Shown one piece after another: positions 1 through 5,787 of a DNA stretch of 6,767 nt. Every line of letters starts with the position of its first letter. Positions within the stretch are counted from its first letter, which is position 1. A model generated the notes under the pieces. It made no database searches. It was not told where the DNA came from and saw only the letters and a list, made by a program, of their open reading frames with translations. The position numbers were made by a program, and so were the translations under genes. The DNA lies in contig JAGHCC010000073.1 in NCBI GenBank assembly GCA_021160685.1, forward strand, positions 1 through 6,767, written 5' to 3'. This stretch comes from Desulfobulbaceae bacterium (GTDB lineage Bacteria; Desulfobacterota; Desulfobulbia; Desulfobulbales; SURF-16).

Positions 1-767
1 ATTTCTGCTGGTGCGACCCAATCCAGTCCGAAAAAACTCCGGACGGTCATTATAAACTGGCCCAGCTGGTTCGGGCCAACCGCGCCCTGGCCCATTATGC
101 CAGGGCCTATGGCGTGCCCTGCATCTCCGGCAAAGATTCCATGAAAAACGATTACATGATGGGCGGCATCAAGATCTCCATCCCGCCCACCCTGCTTTTT
201 TCAGTCATTGCCAAAATCGACGATGTCCGCCTGGCCGTGACTATGGATGCCAAACGGGCCGGTGATCTGGTGTATGTTCTCGGCACAACCTATGCCGAGC
301 TCGGAGCCTCGGAATACGCGGTCCAGCATGGCGCCACCGGCAACAGCGTACCCCATGTCAGAGAAAACGAGAGTCTTCCCCGCTACCGGGCCCTGGAACA
401 GGCCATGAAACAGGGGCTGGTTGCCTCCTGCCATGATTGTTCCGACGGCGGCCTGGGCGTGGCTTTGGCAGAAACCGCTTTTGCCGGTGGACTTGGCCTG
501 GAATTTGATCTTCGTGAAATTCCGGCCCATGATATCGACCGAGAAGATGTTTTGCTCTTTTCCGAATCCCAGAGCCGTTTCGTGGTCACCGTTGCCCCGG
601 ACAAGGCTGGGGATTTTGAAAAAACCATGGCCGACACCGGCTGGGCTAAAATCGGCAAAATCACCGCCGAACCCGTCATGCGCGGCATTGGGTTTTCCGG
701 TGAGACTGTCCTGTCCGAGCCTCTGGCCGAGTTGAAACAGGCTTGGCAGCAGACCTTGGATTTTTAG
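1..767 (+). CDS. purL: Phosphoribosylformylglycinamidine synthase (FGAM synthase), C-terminal part; 5' end outside window
   Basis: PurL makes FGAM from FGAR, ATP and glutamine-derived ammonia in the fourth step of cytosolic de novo purine synthesis. The frame is open from base 3 (254 codons) to a TAG at 765-767, so only the 3' end is present. Visible family features are FCWCDP near the left edge, an AHYARAYGVPCISGKDSMKND stretch (AIRS-type nucleotide/substrate loop), PPTLLFSVIAKIDD, then the second AIRS C-terminal domain with CHDCSDGGLGVALAETAFAGG and LLFSESQSRFVV. The protein ends soon after that domain, so there is no C-terminal glutaminase as in the large E. coli-type PurL; a separate PurQ or similar subunit is expected. 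The GTG at 114 lies inside a conserved stretch and is not a start. Base composition matches the yhaM-metG group and differs from the AT-rich genes immediately downstream. No convincing terminator follows. Confidence 0.95.
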   Translation, partial: FCWCDPIQSEKTPDGHYKLAQLVRANRALAHYARAYGVPCISGKDSMKNDYMMGGIKISIPPTLLFSVIAKIDDVRLAVTMDAKRAGDLVYVLGTTYAELGASEYAVQHGATGNSVPHVRENESLPRYRALEQAMKQGLVASCHDCSDGGLGVALAETAFAGGLGLEFDLREIPAHDIDREDVLLFSESQSRFVVTVAPDKAGDFEKTMADTGWAKIGKITAEPVMRGIGFSGETVLSEPLAELKQAWQQTLDF

Positions 768-914
768 TTACCGTTCGGGGGGACAGATTTACGGGAATAT
801 CCGTCTTGTAAGCATTTATCAGTAACAACAACCTCTTTCCCCGAAACCCGTAACTCAGTCCAAATTCGGCTCCAACCTGGTGAGGACAACAGAAAAGTTT
901 ATGGCAACTCCATC

Positions 915-943
915 TTGACGAATGACGTAATTCGTCATATTGT
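915..943 (+). promoter_or_regulatory. Putative higBA promoter with embedded palindromic operator
   Basis: A TTGACG hexamer (915-920, 5/6 match to the sigma-70 -35 box) is followed after 17 bp by TATTGT (938-943, 4/6 match to -10). Lying across it, at 916-937, is a perfect inverted repeat: TGACGAAT, a 6-bp spacer (GACGTA), ATTCGTCA. A palindrome covering the -35 and reaching the -10 of a toxin-antitoxin operon is the expected binding site for the HigA dimer (XRE helix-turn-helix), giving autorepression. The repeat is seen directly; promoter activity and HigA binding are inferred. Confidence 0.65.
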
Positions 944-949
944 GTGAAT

Positions 950-1234
950 ATGATAAAAACTTTCAACTGTAAAGATACGGAAAAGTTTTTTAATGACTTG
1001 GACGTCAAAAGGTTTAGAGGCATTTCCAGGGCTGGGAGAATAAAACTTGAGGTTTTAAATGCTGCCGTTTCTTTAAACAGTTTGCGAGTTCCCCCAGGAA
1101 ATAGACTTGAACAATTAAAAGGCAAGAGAAAAGGTCAACACAGCATCAGAATTAATGACCAATGGCGTATTTGTTTTGTATGGAAGGAAGAAAACGCCAT
1201 TGAAGTAGAGATTGTTGATTATCACAAGGGGTAA
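950..1234 (+). CDS. higB: HigB-type mRNA interferase toxin (RelE/ParE superfamily)
   Basis: A 94-residue protein of typical HigB length. HigB toxins are ribosome-associated endoribonucleases that cut mRNA during translation and are neutralised by HigA. Recognisable signatures are the N-terminal MIKTF..KDTEKFF, the central PPGNRLEQLKGKRKGQHSIRINDQWRICFVW, and the terminal VEIVDYHKG, the classic HigB/'proteic killer' core with basic residues suited to RNA contact. ATG 950 is preferred; an in-frame GTG at 944 would add two residues. Neither has a Shine-Dalgarno, and the predicted -10 ends only 6 nt before the ATG, so the mRNA may be leaderless. Toxin-first order and a 4-nt gap to higA are characteristic of higBA operons. 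Base composition is AT-rich compared with purL, consistent with horizontal acquisition. Family assignment is firm; toxicity in this host is inferred. Confidence 0.93.
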   Translation: MIKTFNCKDTEKFFNDLDVKRFRGISRAGRIKLEVLNAAVSLNSLRVPPGNRLEQLKGKRKGQHSIRINDQWRICFVWKEENAIEVEIVDYHKG

Positions 1235-1238
1235 AGGC

Positions 1239-1565
1239 ATGGCAAAAAAATTATCTCCAATCACACCAGGCGATGTACTGTTAGAAGAATTCCTCAGGCC
1301 AATGGAAATTTCCCAGAATCAATTAGCAAAAAGTATTAATGTGCCGGCAAACCGGGTAAGTCAAATTATTCATGGAAAAAGAGAAATTACTGCTGACACT
1401 GCGCTGCGACTTGGCAAACATTTCGGGATAGAACCGGAATTCTGGCTTAATTTACAGATGCGGTACAATATGAAAATTGCTCGAAGTAAAGTAGGAAAGA
1501 AAATAGAGAAAGAAGTTAAGGTGCATTTTTCACAAAGCGAAGCACATAATCTGGCAACTGCATAA
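1239..1565 (+). CDS. higA: HigA-type antitoxin, XRE-family helix-turn-helix
   Basis: A 108-residue antitoxin that should bind and inhibit HigB and repress the operon through its DNA-binding domain. The sequence opens with the HigA-family signature SPITPGDVLLEEFLRPMEISQNQLAKSINV. The helix-turn-helix follows at roughly residues 25-60, with ISQNQLAKSINVPANRVSQIIHGKREITADTALRLGKHFG, then the family-typical EPEFWLNLQMRYNM. A lysine-rich C-terminal tail (IARSKVGKKIEKEVKV) follows. ATG 1239 is chosen because AAGGGG (1226-1231) lies 7 nt upstream as a Shine-Dalgarno; an in-frame TTG at 1212 would overlap higB and adds no conserved sequence. It lies 4 nt after the higB stop, so the two are probably co-transcribed and translationally coupled. 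The palindrome at 916-937 is its likely operator. No strong terminator follows. Confidence 0.93.
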   Translation: MAKKLSPITPGDVLLEEFLRPMEISQNQLAKSINVPANRVSQIIHGKREITADTALRLGKHFGIEPEFWLNLQMRYNMKIARSKVGKKIEKEVKVHFSQSEAHNLATA

Positions 1566-1696
1566 TTGTAACCAATCAAGGATAACATCACCCAAAGTTT
1601 AAGCAAACTCCTCTCCGGCAAGCGAGCATAGATTTTTCCTGAGTGATCACCATGTAGTTGCACTACTGGCATACTCTGTCCTTGACTGATAAAAAC

Positions 1697-1822
1697 TGTA
1701 AAAGATCACCAGCACCTCATCTTCGCCCATTTGGGCCTTCTCGAATAGCACTAGTATGCTTCGAAGTCCAGGTAGCGTAGACTCCGAAATGAACAAATCT
1801 AAGGCACTGGTGATCTTTTACA
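1697..1822. repeat. 126-bp element with 16-bp perfect terminal inverted repeats; MITE-like or IS-end remnant
   Basis: The left arm TGTAAAAGATCACCAG (1697-1712) and the right arm CTGGTGATCTTTTACA (1807-1822) are exact reverse complements. Extending inward gives 19 of 21 matches (1697-1717 against 1802-1822). Outside, AAAAACT occurs at 1691-1697 and its complement at 1828-1834, but with 6 extra bases on the right, so the symmetry continues beyond the perfect arms. The interior has two hairpins: GCCCA/TGGGC (1725-1736), and TCGAA-GCA / TGC-TTCGA (1741-1764) with a 2-nt bulge. The size, terminal repeats and lack of a gene fit a miniature inverted-repeat element or two inverted copies of an insertion-sequence end. 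No target-site duplication is visible directly at the ends. A structured RNA or a protein-binding site is the alternative. Confidence 0.5.
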
Positions 1823-1883
1823 CTTCGAGTTTTTCTAAGCTATGTAGCCCTTGGTGAACTATTACTAAAAACTATCTATACTC

Positions 1884-1912
1884 TTGACAACCCCCACCCG
1901 AAGAACCATATT
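1884..1912 (+). promoter_or_regulatory. Putative sigma-70 promoter of vapBC
   Basis: A perfect TTGACA -35 hexamer (1884-1889) is followed after exactly 17 bp by CATATT (1907-1912, 4/6 match to -10). Transcription would begin near 1919, giving a leader of about 30 nt that contains the strong AAGGAGGGG ribosome binding site (1937-1944) upstream of ATG 1949. AACCA repeats begin inside the -10 region (see 1904-1934) and may be the operator. The hexamers and spacing are seen; activity is inferred. Confidence 0.65.
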
Positions 1913-1934
1913 AAAACCATTAAGGAACCAACCA
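1904..1934 (+). promoter_or_regulatory. AACCA direct repeats at 11-bp spacing; candidate VapB operator
   Basis: AACCA occurs at 1904-1908, 1915-1919 and 1926-1930, each exactly 11 bp from the last, with a further abutting copy at 1930-1934. The first overlaps the -10 box and the others cover the likely transcription start and leader. Repeats on one face of the helix across a promoter are what a cooperatively binding ribbon-helix-helix antitoxin could use for autorepression. The repeat pattern is seen; binding is inferred. Confidence 0.4.
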
Positions 1935-1948
1935 AAAGGAGGGGTAAC

Positions 1949-2191
1949 ATGCCAAGCATAACTGTCAAAAATATTCCTGATCACGCGTACGAAATTCTTA
2001 AACAGCTGGCAACCACTCATCACAGGAGCATAAATAGTGAAATTATCTGTTTGATTGAAAAAGCAACAATAAGTAAACCTTTTCACCCAGAGCAACACCT
2101 TGCCCTGGCTAAACGCTCTCGAGAAAAAACAAAAAAATTCCTTCTTACCGAGAAGATTTTACAACAATCTAAAGAAGAAGGACGCCCATGA
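1949..2191 (+). CDS. vapB: FitA/VapB-like antitoxin, ribbon-helix-helix (Arc-type) protein
   Basis: An 80-residue antitoxin. Residues 1-40 (PSITVKNIPDHAYEILKQLATTHHRSINSEIICLIEKA) form a ribbon-helix-helix DNA-binding domain: a short beta strand (ITVKNIP) followed by two helices, with the turn at HHRSINSE. The C-terminal half is basic and ends in LLTEKILQQSKEEGRP. In FitA-like antitoxins this tail wraps the PIN toxin and presses a basic residue into its active site. The length is close to gonococcal FitA. ATG 1949 is fixed by AAGGAGGGG at 1937-1944. The stop overlaps the next start as ATGA (2188-2191), the standard antitoxin-toxin coupling. It probably represses its own promoter (TTGACA-17-CATATT) together with VapC. 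Family assignment is strong; the specific FitA or VapB subfamily name is less certain. Confidence 0.9.
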   Translation: MPSITVKNIPDHAYEILKQLATTHHRSINSEIICLIEKATISKPFHPEQHLALAKRSREKTKKFLLTEKILQQSKEEGRP

Positions 2192-2595
2192 TTGTTGTAA
2201 ATACCAATATTATAAGCTATTTCTATCTAAACTCTGATTATTCATCTATTGCCGAACAAACATTTAAAAAGGACCCAGTGTGGTCCGCACCATTGTTGTG
2301 GAGAAGTGAATTTAGAAATGTCCTGACCTTCTATATCAAAAAAAATATAATTACGCTGACCGAGGCAATTGAAATATTTGAGTTCGCGGAAGAATTATTG
2401 AAAGAAAACGAATACGAAATAAATTATGCGCAAGTATTAAGTTTGTCGCACTCAAGTGGTTGCTCTGCATATGATTGTGAATTTGTTAATTTAGCGAAAG
2501 ATCTTGATATTACGCTGGTAACCGAGGACAAGAAAATACTCAAAAACTTTCCCGAGTCAGCTATGTCAATGTATCAATTTCTCGAACCACACTGA
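2188..2595 (+). CDS. vapC: FitB/VapC-like PIN-domain toxin with Asp-to-Asn change at the first catalytic position
   Basis: A 135-residue single-domain PIN protein. PIN toxins are Mg2+-dependent ribonucleases whose active site is built from three or four acidic residues. Here the order is IVVNTNII (residues 2-9), then SEFRNVL with Glu41, then SAYDCEFVNLAKDL with Asp96 (and Glu98), then ITLVTEDKKIL with Asp114. The family's first catalytic Asp, normally VVDTN, is Asn5 here, encoded by AAT, one transition away from GAT. All other motif residues and the full length are intact, so the gene is not otherwise decayed. The product may be a weakened or inactive nuclease, or belong to a subfamily that tolerates Asn. 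Its start overlaps the vapB stop by 4 nt, with GAAGGA upstream as ribosome binding site. Composition is AT-rich (20 G/C in 2221-2280). It ends 7 nt before the exoribonuclease gene. Confidence 0.9.
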   Translation: MIVVNTNIISYFYLNSDYSSIAEQTFKKDPVWSAPLLWRSEFRNVLTFYIKKNIITLTEAIEIFEFAEELLKENEYEINYAQVLSLSHSSGCSAYDCEFVNLAKDLDITLVTEDKKILKNFPESAMSMYQFLEPH

Positions 2596-2602
2596 AATCC
2601 CA

Positions 2603-3646
2603 ATGAAAAATCTTTTTATTTCCGACATCACCGACGGCCAGCAGGTTAAGGATCTTTTCCTCATCAGAGAGGTAAGCCGGGCCGAAACAAGGGCCGGCAA
2701 ACCCTACCTGACATTGAAGGTTATGGACAAAAGCGGCGAGCTTGCCGGCCGGGTCTGGGATGACGCGGACCGCTGGCTGGAACAATGCGCAGTGGGCCGG
2801 GTTGTGTCTCTGTCCGCCCAGGCCCAGTCCTATAAGAACATTCTCCAGCTTAAAATCAACTCCCTGCAGGCGGTACCCGAAGATGAGGTTGACATGGCTC
2901 TTTTTGTGCCGTCAACCTCCGAAGACATTGGGGAGATGACGAAAGAGCTCCTTAAATTTGCCCGCAGTGTCGACGATGAGTTCCTGCGGAAACTGCTGCT
3001 CAAATTGTTTCAGGACAAAAATTTTCTTCCCCTGTTTCAAAAGGCGCCGGCCGCGAAATTCATGCATCATGCTTATCTCGGCGGCCTGCTGGAACACACT
3101 CTGCATGTCACCAGGCTGGCCGACCAGGTGGCAGCACTCTATTCTTCGGTGGATCGCTCCCTGCTCCTGGCCGGGGCCATGCTCCACGATGTAGGCAAGG
3201 TGAAAGAGTTTTCTTTTGCCAGCCATCCCTTTGACTACTCGGACCAGGGGAGGCTGATGGGCCACATGGTTATCGGCGTTGAAATGGTCCAGGCCCGGAT
3301 CAGTAAAATTAAAAATTTTCCGGCTGAAACCGGAGTCAGGCTCAAACATCTCATTCTCAGTCATCATGGCAGATATGAATTCGGCGCTCCATCACTGCCC
3401 ATGCTTCACGAGGCCTTTATCCTGAATTTCATCGACGATATGGATGCCAAGATCAATTATATGGAAAGACTGAGCAGCCAGGTCAAAGAGGAAGGCTATC
3501 AGTGGAGCGAATACCAGCGGAACCTGGAGCGTTTCCTGTTTCTACGCGGCCACAAAGAACAGGAGGAAAGCCAACCGGAAACAAAAGCCAGAGAGGAGGT
3601 TTCCCGGCCACCCACTCTTTGGGATCTGTCGGCAAAAGCTGAATAG
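2603..3646 (+). CDS. yhaM: YhaM-like 3'-5' exoribonuclease (OB-fold plus HD domain)
   Basis: A 347-residue protein with the YhaM architecture; B. subtilis YhaM is about 314 residues, the surplus here being a charged C-terminal tail. Residues about 10-90 form an OB-fold nucleic-acid-binding domain (VKDLFLIREVSRAETRAGKPYLTLKVMDKSGELAGRVWD...LQLKINSLQ). Residues about 155-290 form an HD phosphohydrolase domain with candidate metal ligands His165 (LEHT), His195-Asp196 (LHDVGK), His221, His254-His255 (SHHGRYEFG) and Asp279/Asp281 (FIDDMDAK). The family trims RNA, and some members DNA, from the 3' end. ATG 2603 starts right at the conserved N terminus but has no visible Shine-Dalgarno and lies 7 nt after the vapC stop. 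Composition shifts back to the GC-richer housekeeping type here. It is followed directly by holB. The family is clear; the exact substrate is inferred. Confidence 0.88.
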   Translation: MKNLFISDITDGQQVKDLFLIREVSRAETRAGKPYLTLKVMDKSGELAGRVWDDADRWLEQCAVGRVVSLSAQAQSYKNILQLKINSLQAVPEDEVDMALFVPSTSEDIGEMTKELLKFARSVDDEFLRKLLLKLFQDKNFLPLFQKAPAAKFMHHAYLGGLLEHTLHVTRLADQVAALYSSVDRSLLLAGAMLHDVGKVKEFSFASHPFDYSDQGRLMGHMVIGVEMVQARISKIKNFPAETGVRLKHLILSHHGRYEFGAPSLPMLHEAFILNFIDDMDAKINYMERLSSQVKEEGYQWSEYQRNLERFLFLRGHKEQEESQPETKAREEVSRPPTLWDLSAKAE

Positions 3647-3677
3647 AGTGGTAACCTCTGCGGTTCATCTTGTTAAA

Positions 3678-4661
3678 ATGCTCACATCCTTTCACTCCAT
3701 CATAGGCCAGGAAAAGGCCAAAACATTGCTGCACCGGGGGATCGGCCAACGGATGGGACATGCCTATCTCTTTCGTGGCCCATCCGGAGTCGGCAAGAAA
3801 AGCATGGCTCGGGCCTTTGCCGCCTATGTGAACTGCCTGTCGCCCGTCAACGGAGATATCTGCGGTCAATGCCGCTCCTGCATCAAATACCGTTCCGGAA
3901 ATCATCCTGATTTTCTCTTCATTGAACCTGCCGGGGCGCAAATCAAAATCGCCCAGATCCGCGAGCTGAAAAAAAAATTGGCCTTTCCGCCTTTTGAGGC
4001 CAAATACCGGACTATTTTAATTCCGGATATTCATGCCAACCTGAGCCGGGCCGAGGTTGCCAACAGTCTTCTCAAAACCCTTGAAGAAGCGCCGCCAAAC
4101 ACCGTGCTGATCCTGACCGGCGATGAGGCCGGCAATATCCTGCCGACCATTCTTTCCCGCTGTCAGATTATTCCTTTTTACGCGCTTTCCTATGAAAAGG
4201 TGGCTGAACTTCTGAAAAAAGATATGGACCCGGAGTCTGCCCGCACCCTGGCTGCGGTCGCCGAGGGCAGCCTGGGCCGGGCCCGAACTCTCCAGGAACA
4301 GGATCTCCTGACACTCCGACGCGACATCGTCGAAAATTTGATTGAAGTAAAGGCGGATCATCCCATGGCCGTGGAAACCGTTTTTAAACTGGCGGAAAAG
4401 GCGGTGAAGAACAAAGATAATCTGAATGAACTTCTTGACCTGCTGACGATCTGGCTGCGGGATCTGATCCTCTACAAAAAAGGATCCTCAAACCTGATCA
4501 TCAGCCAGGATCTGGCGCCTCTCCTGCCATTGGCCCGTCAACGCTGGCCCCTGGAGACCCTCTTTCATCATTTACACCTCCTTGAGGAAGCCAGGAAACA
4601 GCTATTACGAAACTGTAATCGTTCCCTCGTTTTTGAAGTGCTTTTCTTTGGGCTTCTTTGA
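3678..4661 (+). CDS. holB: DNA polymerase III delta' subunit (clamp-loader component)
   Basis: The delta' subunit is part of the clamp loader that places the sliding clamp on primed DNA. The 327-residue product shows SFHSIIGQEKAK at the N terminus, then HAYLFRGPSGVGKKSMARAF (Walker A region) at about residues 28-47. A four-cysteine zinc module follows (Cys53, Cys62, Cys65, Cys68: CLSP...CGQCRSC). Next are ANLSRAEVANSLLKTLEEAPPNTVLIL and the SRC motif in ILSRCQIIPF (about 160-162). The C-terminal half is the helical oligomerisation domain. The residue after the Walker lysine is Lys rather than Ser/Thr, so ATP hydrolysis is doubtful, as is usual for delta'. ATG 3678 is preferred because the family normally starts just before the IIGQ motif; an in-frame GTG at 3648, 1 nt after the yhaM stop, would add ten residues. 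Neither has a good ribosome binding site. Confidence 0.93.
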   Translation: MLTSFHSIIGQEKAKTLLHRGIGQRMGHAYLFRGPSGVGKKSMARAFAAYVNCLSPVNGDICGQCRSCIKYRSGNHPDFLFIEPAGAQIKIAQIRELKKKLAFPPFEAKYRTILIPDIHANLSRAEVANSLLKTLEEAPPNTVLILTGDEAGNILPTILSRCQIIPFYALSYEKVAELLKKDMDPESARTLAAVAEGSLGRARTLQEQDLLTLRRDIVENLIEVKADHPMAVETVFKLAEKAVKNKDNLNELLDLLTIWLRDLILYKKGSSNLIISQDLAPLLPLARQRWPLETLFHHLHLLEEARKQLLRNCNRSLVFEVLFFGLL

Positions 4662-4743
4662 TGGTATATTGAACAATTCATTTTTTTGACTGAAACTCGT
4701 TTTTAACTATTTGATTTTTTTAATATAAAGATTGGCACCATCT
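4662..4743 (+). promoter_or_regulatory. AT-rich gap before ricT with weak promoter-like hexamers
   Basis: This 82-base gap is the only sizeable break in the yhaM-metG group. It is very T-rich, with runs of T at 4681-4687 and 4715-4720. TTGACT at 4686-4691 resembles a -35 box but has no good -10 at 16-18 bp. TATAAA at 4724-4729 resembles a -10, but its -35 is poor and the resulting leader would be only about 8 nt. No strong stem precedes the T-runs, so a terminator is not called. An internal promoter is possible but weakly supported. Confidence 0.25.
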
Positions 4744-5787
4744 ATGGCTTCAGACAGCAACGCCAAGACATCCTCGCAAACAGAGAACGGGCAGACAAGT
4801 CCTTCACCTCAGCAGCAGGACGTGAAGACGAAAAAGTATAAAATTCAGTTTCGCAGGTTTGAGCATGTTTACACGGCAAAATCCCTCATTTTAGACCTGA
4901 AGAAAGACGAAGTAGTCCTGACGCAAACAGACCATGGCCTGGAACCCTGCCGTATTCTGGGATTCGGTCCTCAATTTGAACTTCCGGCCGAAAAGAGTCC
5001 GGTGGGTAAAAACGATAAAGCCAAATCTTCCGGTCATAGAAAAACGGAAAAACGCAGGAAACCTTTCCGTGAATATCAGGTGGAGCGCAGGGTAAAACAG
5101 GAAGAAAGAGACAAGTATAAGCGGCTGATCGAGCGGGAACAGGAGGCCTTTCAGCTCTGCCTGACCCTGATTAACAAACACCGGCTGCACATGAAATTGA
5201 TCCGAGTTGAACGTTTTTTTAACGGCAGTAAGATCATCTTTTATTTTACCGCTGACAAAAGAGTGGATTTCCGTGGTCTGGTCAAGGATCTGGTCCAGGA
5301 ATTTCGCACCCGTGTTGAAATGCGTCAAATCGGCGTCCGTCATGAGACAAAAATGATTGGCGGACTTGGCTGCTGCGGGCGGGACCTCTGTTGCTCTGCC
5401 TATATCACGGATTTTGCTCCGGTCTCCATCAAGATGGCCAAGGAACAGGATTTGCCGTTGAATCCTGCCAAAATTTCCGGAATCTGCAACCGTCTTCTCT
5501 GCTGTCTGACCTATGAGTACCCGCTATATAAAGAAATGAAAAAAGGCATGCCCAAGCCGGGCCGGTCAATTACCCTTGACGGAAAAACCTTCAAGATCGT
5601 GCATAGAAATGTCCTCAGGGAGACGATCACTGTCATTGACCCGAAAGACCCGAAACAACCCATATTGCTGACCCGAACCGAATGGCAGGCCGCCCAGAAC
5701 CGGCAGAAGCAGAAGAAGAAATCAACGTCACCCAGGGACGGCAAACAAAAACATCAATCTCGATCTGCAAAATCAAGAAAAAAATGA
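4744..5787 (+). CDS. ricT: RicT (YaaT, PSP1 family) regulatory Fe-S protein
   Basis: A 347-residue PSP1-domain protein. In Bacillus, RicT works with RicA and RicF as an Fe-S complex that modulates RNase Y-dependent mRNA maturation, biofilm formation and competence. In this organism the role is inferred by homology only. The PSP1 core runs from about residue 30 to 270: KIQFRRFEHVYTAK, then a charged linker, then LHMKLIRVERFFNGSKIIFYFTADKRVDFRGLVKDLVQEFRTRVEMRQIGVRHETKMIGGLGCCGRDLCCS and GICNRLLCCLTYE. Cysteines at 210, 211, 216, 217, 248, 253 and 254 are the expected cluster ligands. A polar N-terminal tail and a Lys/Arg/Gln-rich C-terminal tail (about residues 315-347) extend beyond the core and look disordered. 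ATG 4744 is chosen over an in-frame TTG at 4732; neither has a strong Shine-Dalgarno. The stop overlaps the metG start (ATGA). A holB-ricT pairing is also found in Bacillus. Confidence 0.92.
   Translation: MASDSNAKTSSQTENGQTSPSPQQQDVKTKKYKIQFRRFEHVYTAKSLILDLKKDEVVLTQTDHGLEPCRILGFGPQFELPAEKSPVGKNDKAKSSGHRKTEKRRKPFREYQVERRVKQEERDKYKRLIEREQEAFQLCLTLINKHRLHMKLIRVERFFNGSKIIFYFTADKRVDFRGLVKDLVQEFRTRVEMRQIGVRHETKMIGGLGCCGRDLCCSAYITDFAPVSIKMAKEQDLPLNPAKISGICNRLLCCLTYEYPLYKEMKKGMPKPGRSITLDGKTFKIVHRNVLRETITVIDPKDPKQPILLTRTEWQAAQNRQKQKKKSTSPRDGKQKHQSRSAKSRKK

Larger units (their letters stand above)
1566..1948. other. 383-base gap between the two toxin-antitoxin modules
   Basis: No convincing complete gene is seen on either strand. 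The gap holds, in order: about 130 bases of unassigned AT-rich DNA that contain a short minus-strand open frame with an AAGGA-preceded ATG at 1672; a 126-bp element with long inverted repeats (1697-1822); an AT-rich stretch; and the vapBC promoter with its ribosome binding site just before 1949. A weak hairpin just after higA (AGTTT-AAGC-AAACT) lacks a T-run and is not called a terminator. Confidence 0.6.

Noticed and set aside
114..767. A 217-residue stand-alone protein starting at GTG 114
   Set aside because: The same frame is open to the left window edge and encodes conserved PurL sequence, so this is the interior of a truncated purL.
676..1125. 149-codon minus-strand frame across the purL end and higB
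   Set aside because: It is antisense to two well-supported genes, no family is recognised, and it reads as a shadow.
1212..1238. TTG 1212 as the higA start
   Set aside because: It would overlap higB by 23 nt and add no conserved residues; ATG 1239 has a well-spaced AAGGGG site.
1741..1790. Integron attC-like or tRNA-like fold in the inverted-repeat element
   Set aside because: No GTTRRRY/RYYYAAC core pair and no tRNA T-loop or acceptor pattern could be found; only simple hairpins are present.
2912..3367. 151-codon minus-strand frame inside the YhaM-like gene
   Set aside because: It is antisense to the HD-domain coding sequence, with His-rich content that mirrors it; no independent support.
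4662..4725. Rho-independent terminator after holB
   Set aside because: There are several T-runs, but no stable GC-rich stem lies directly before them.
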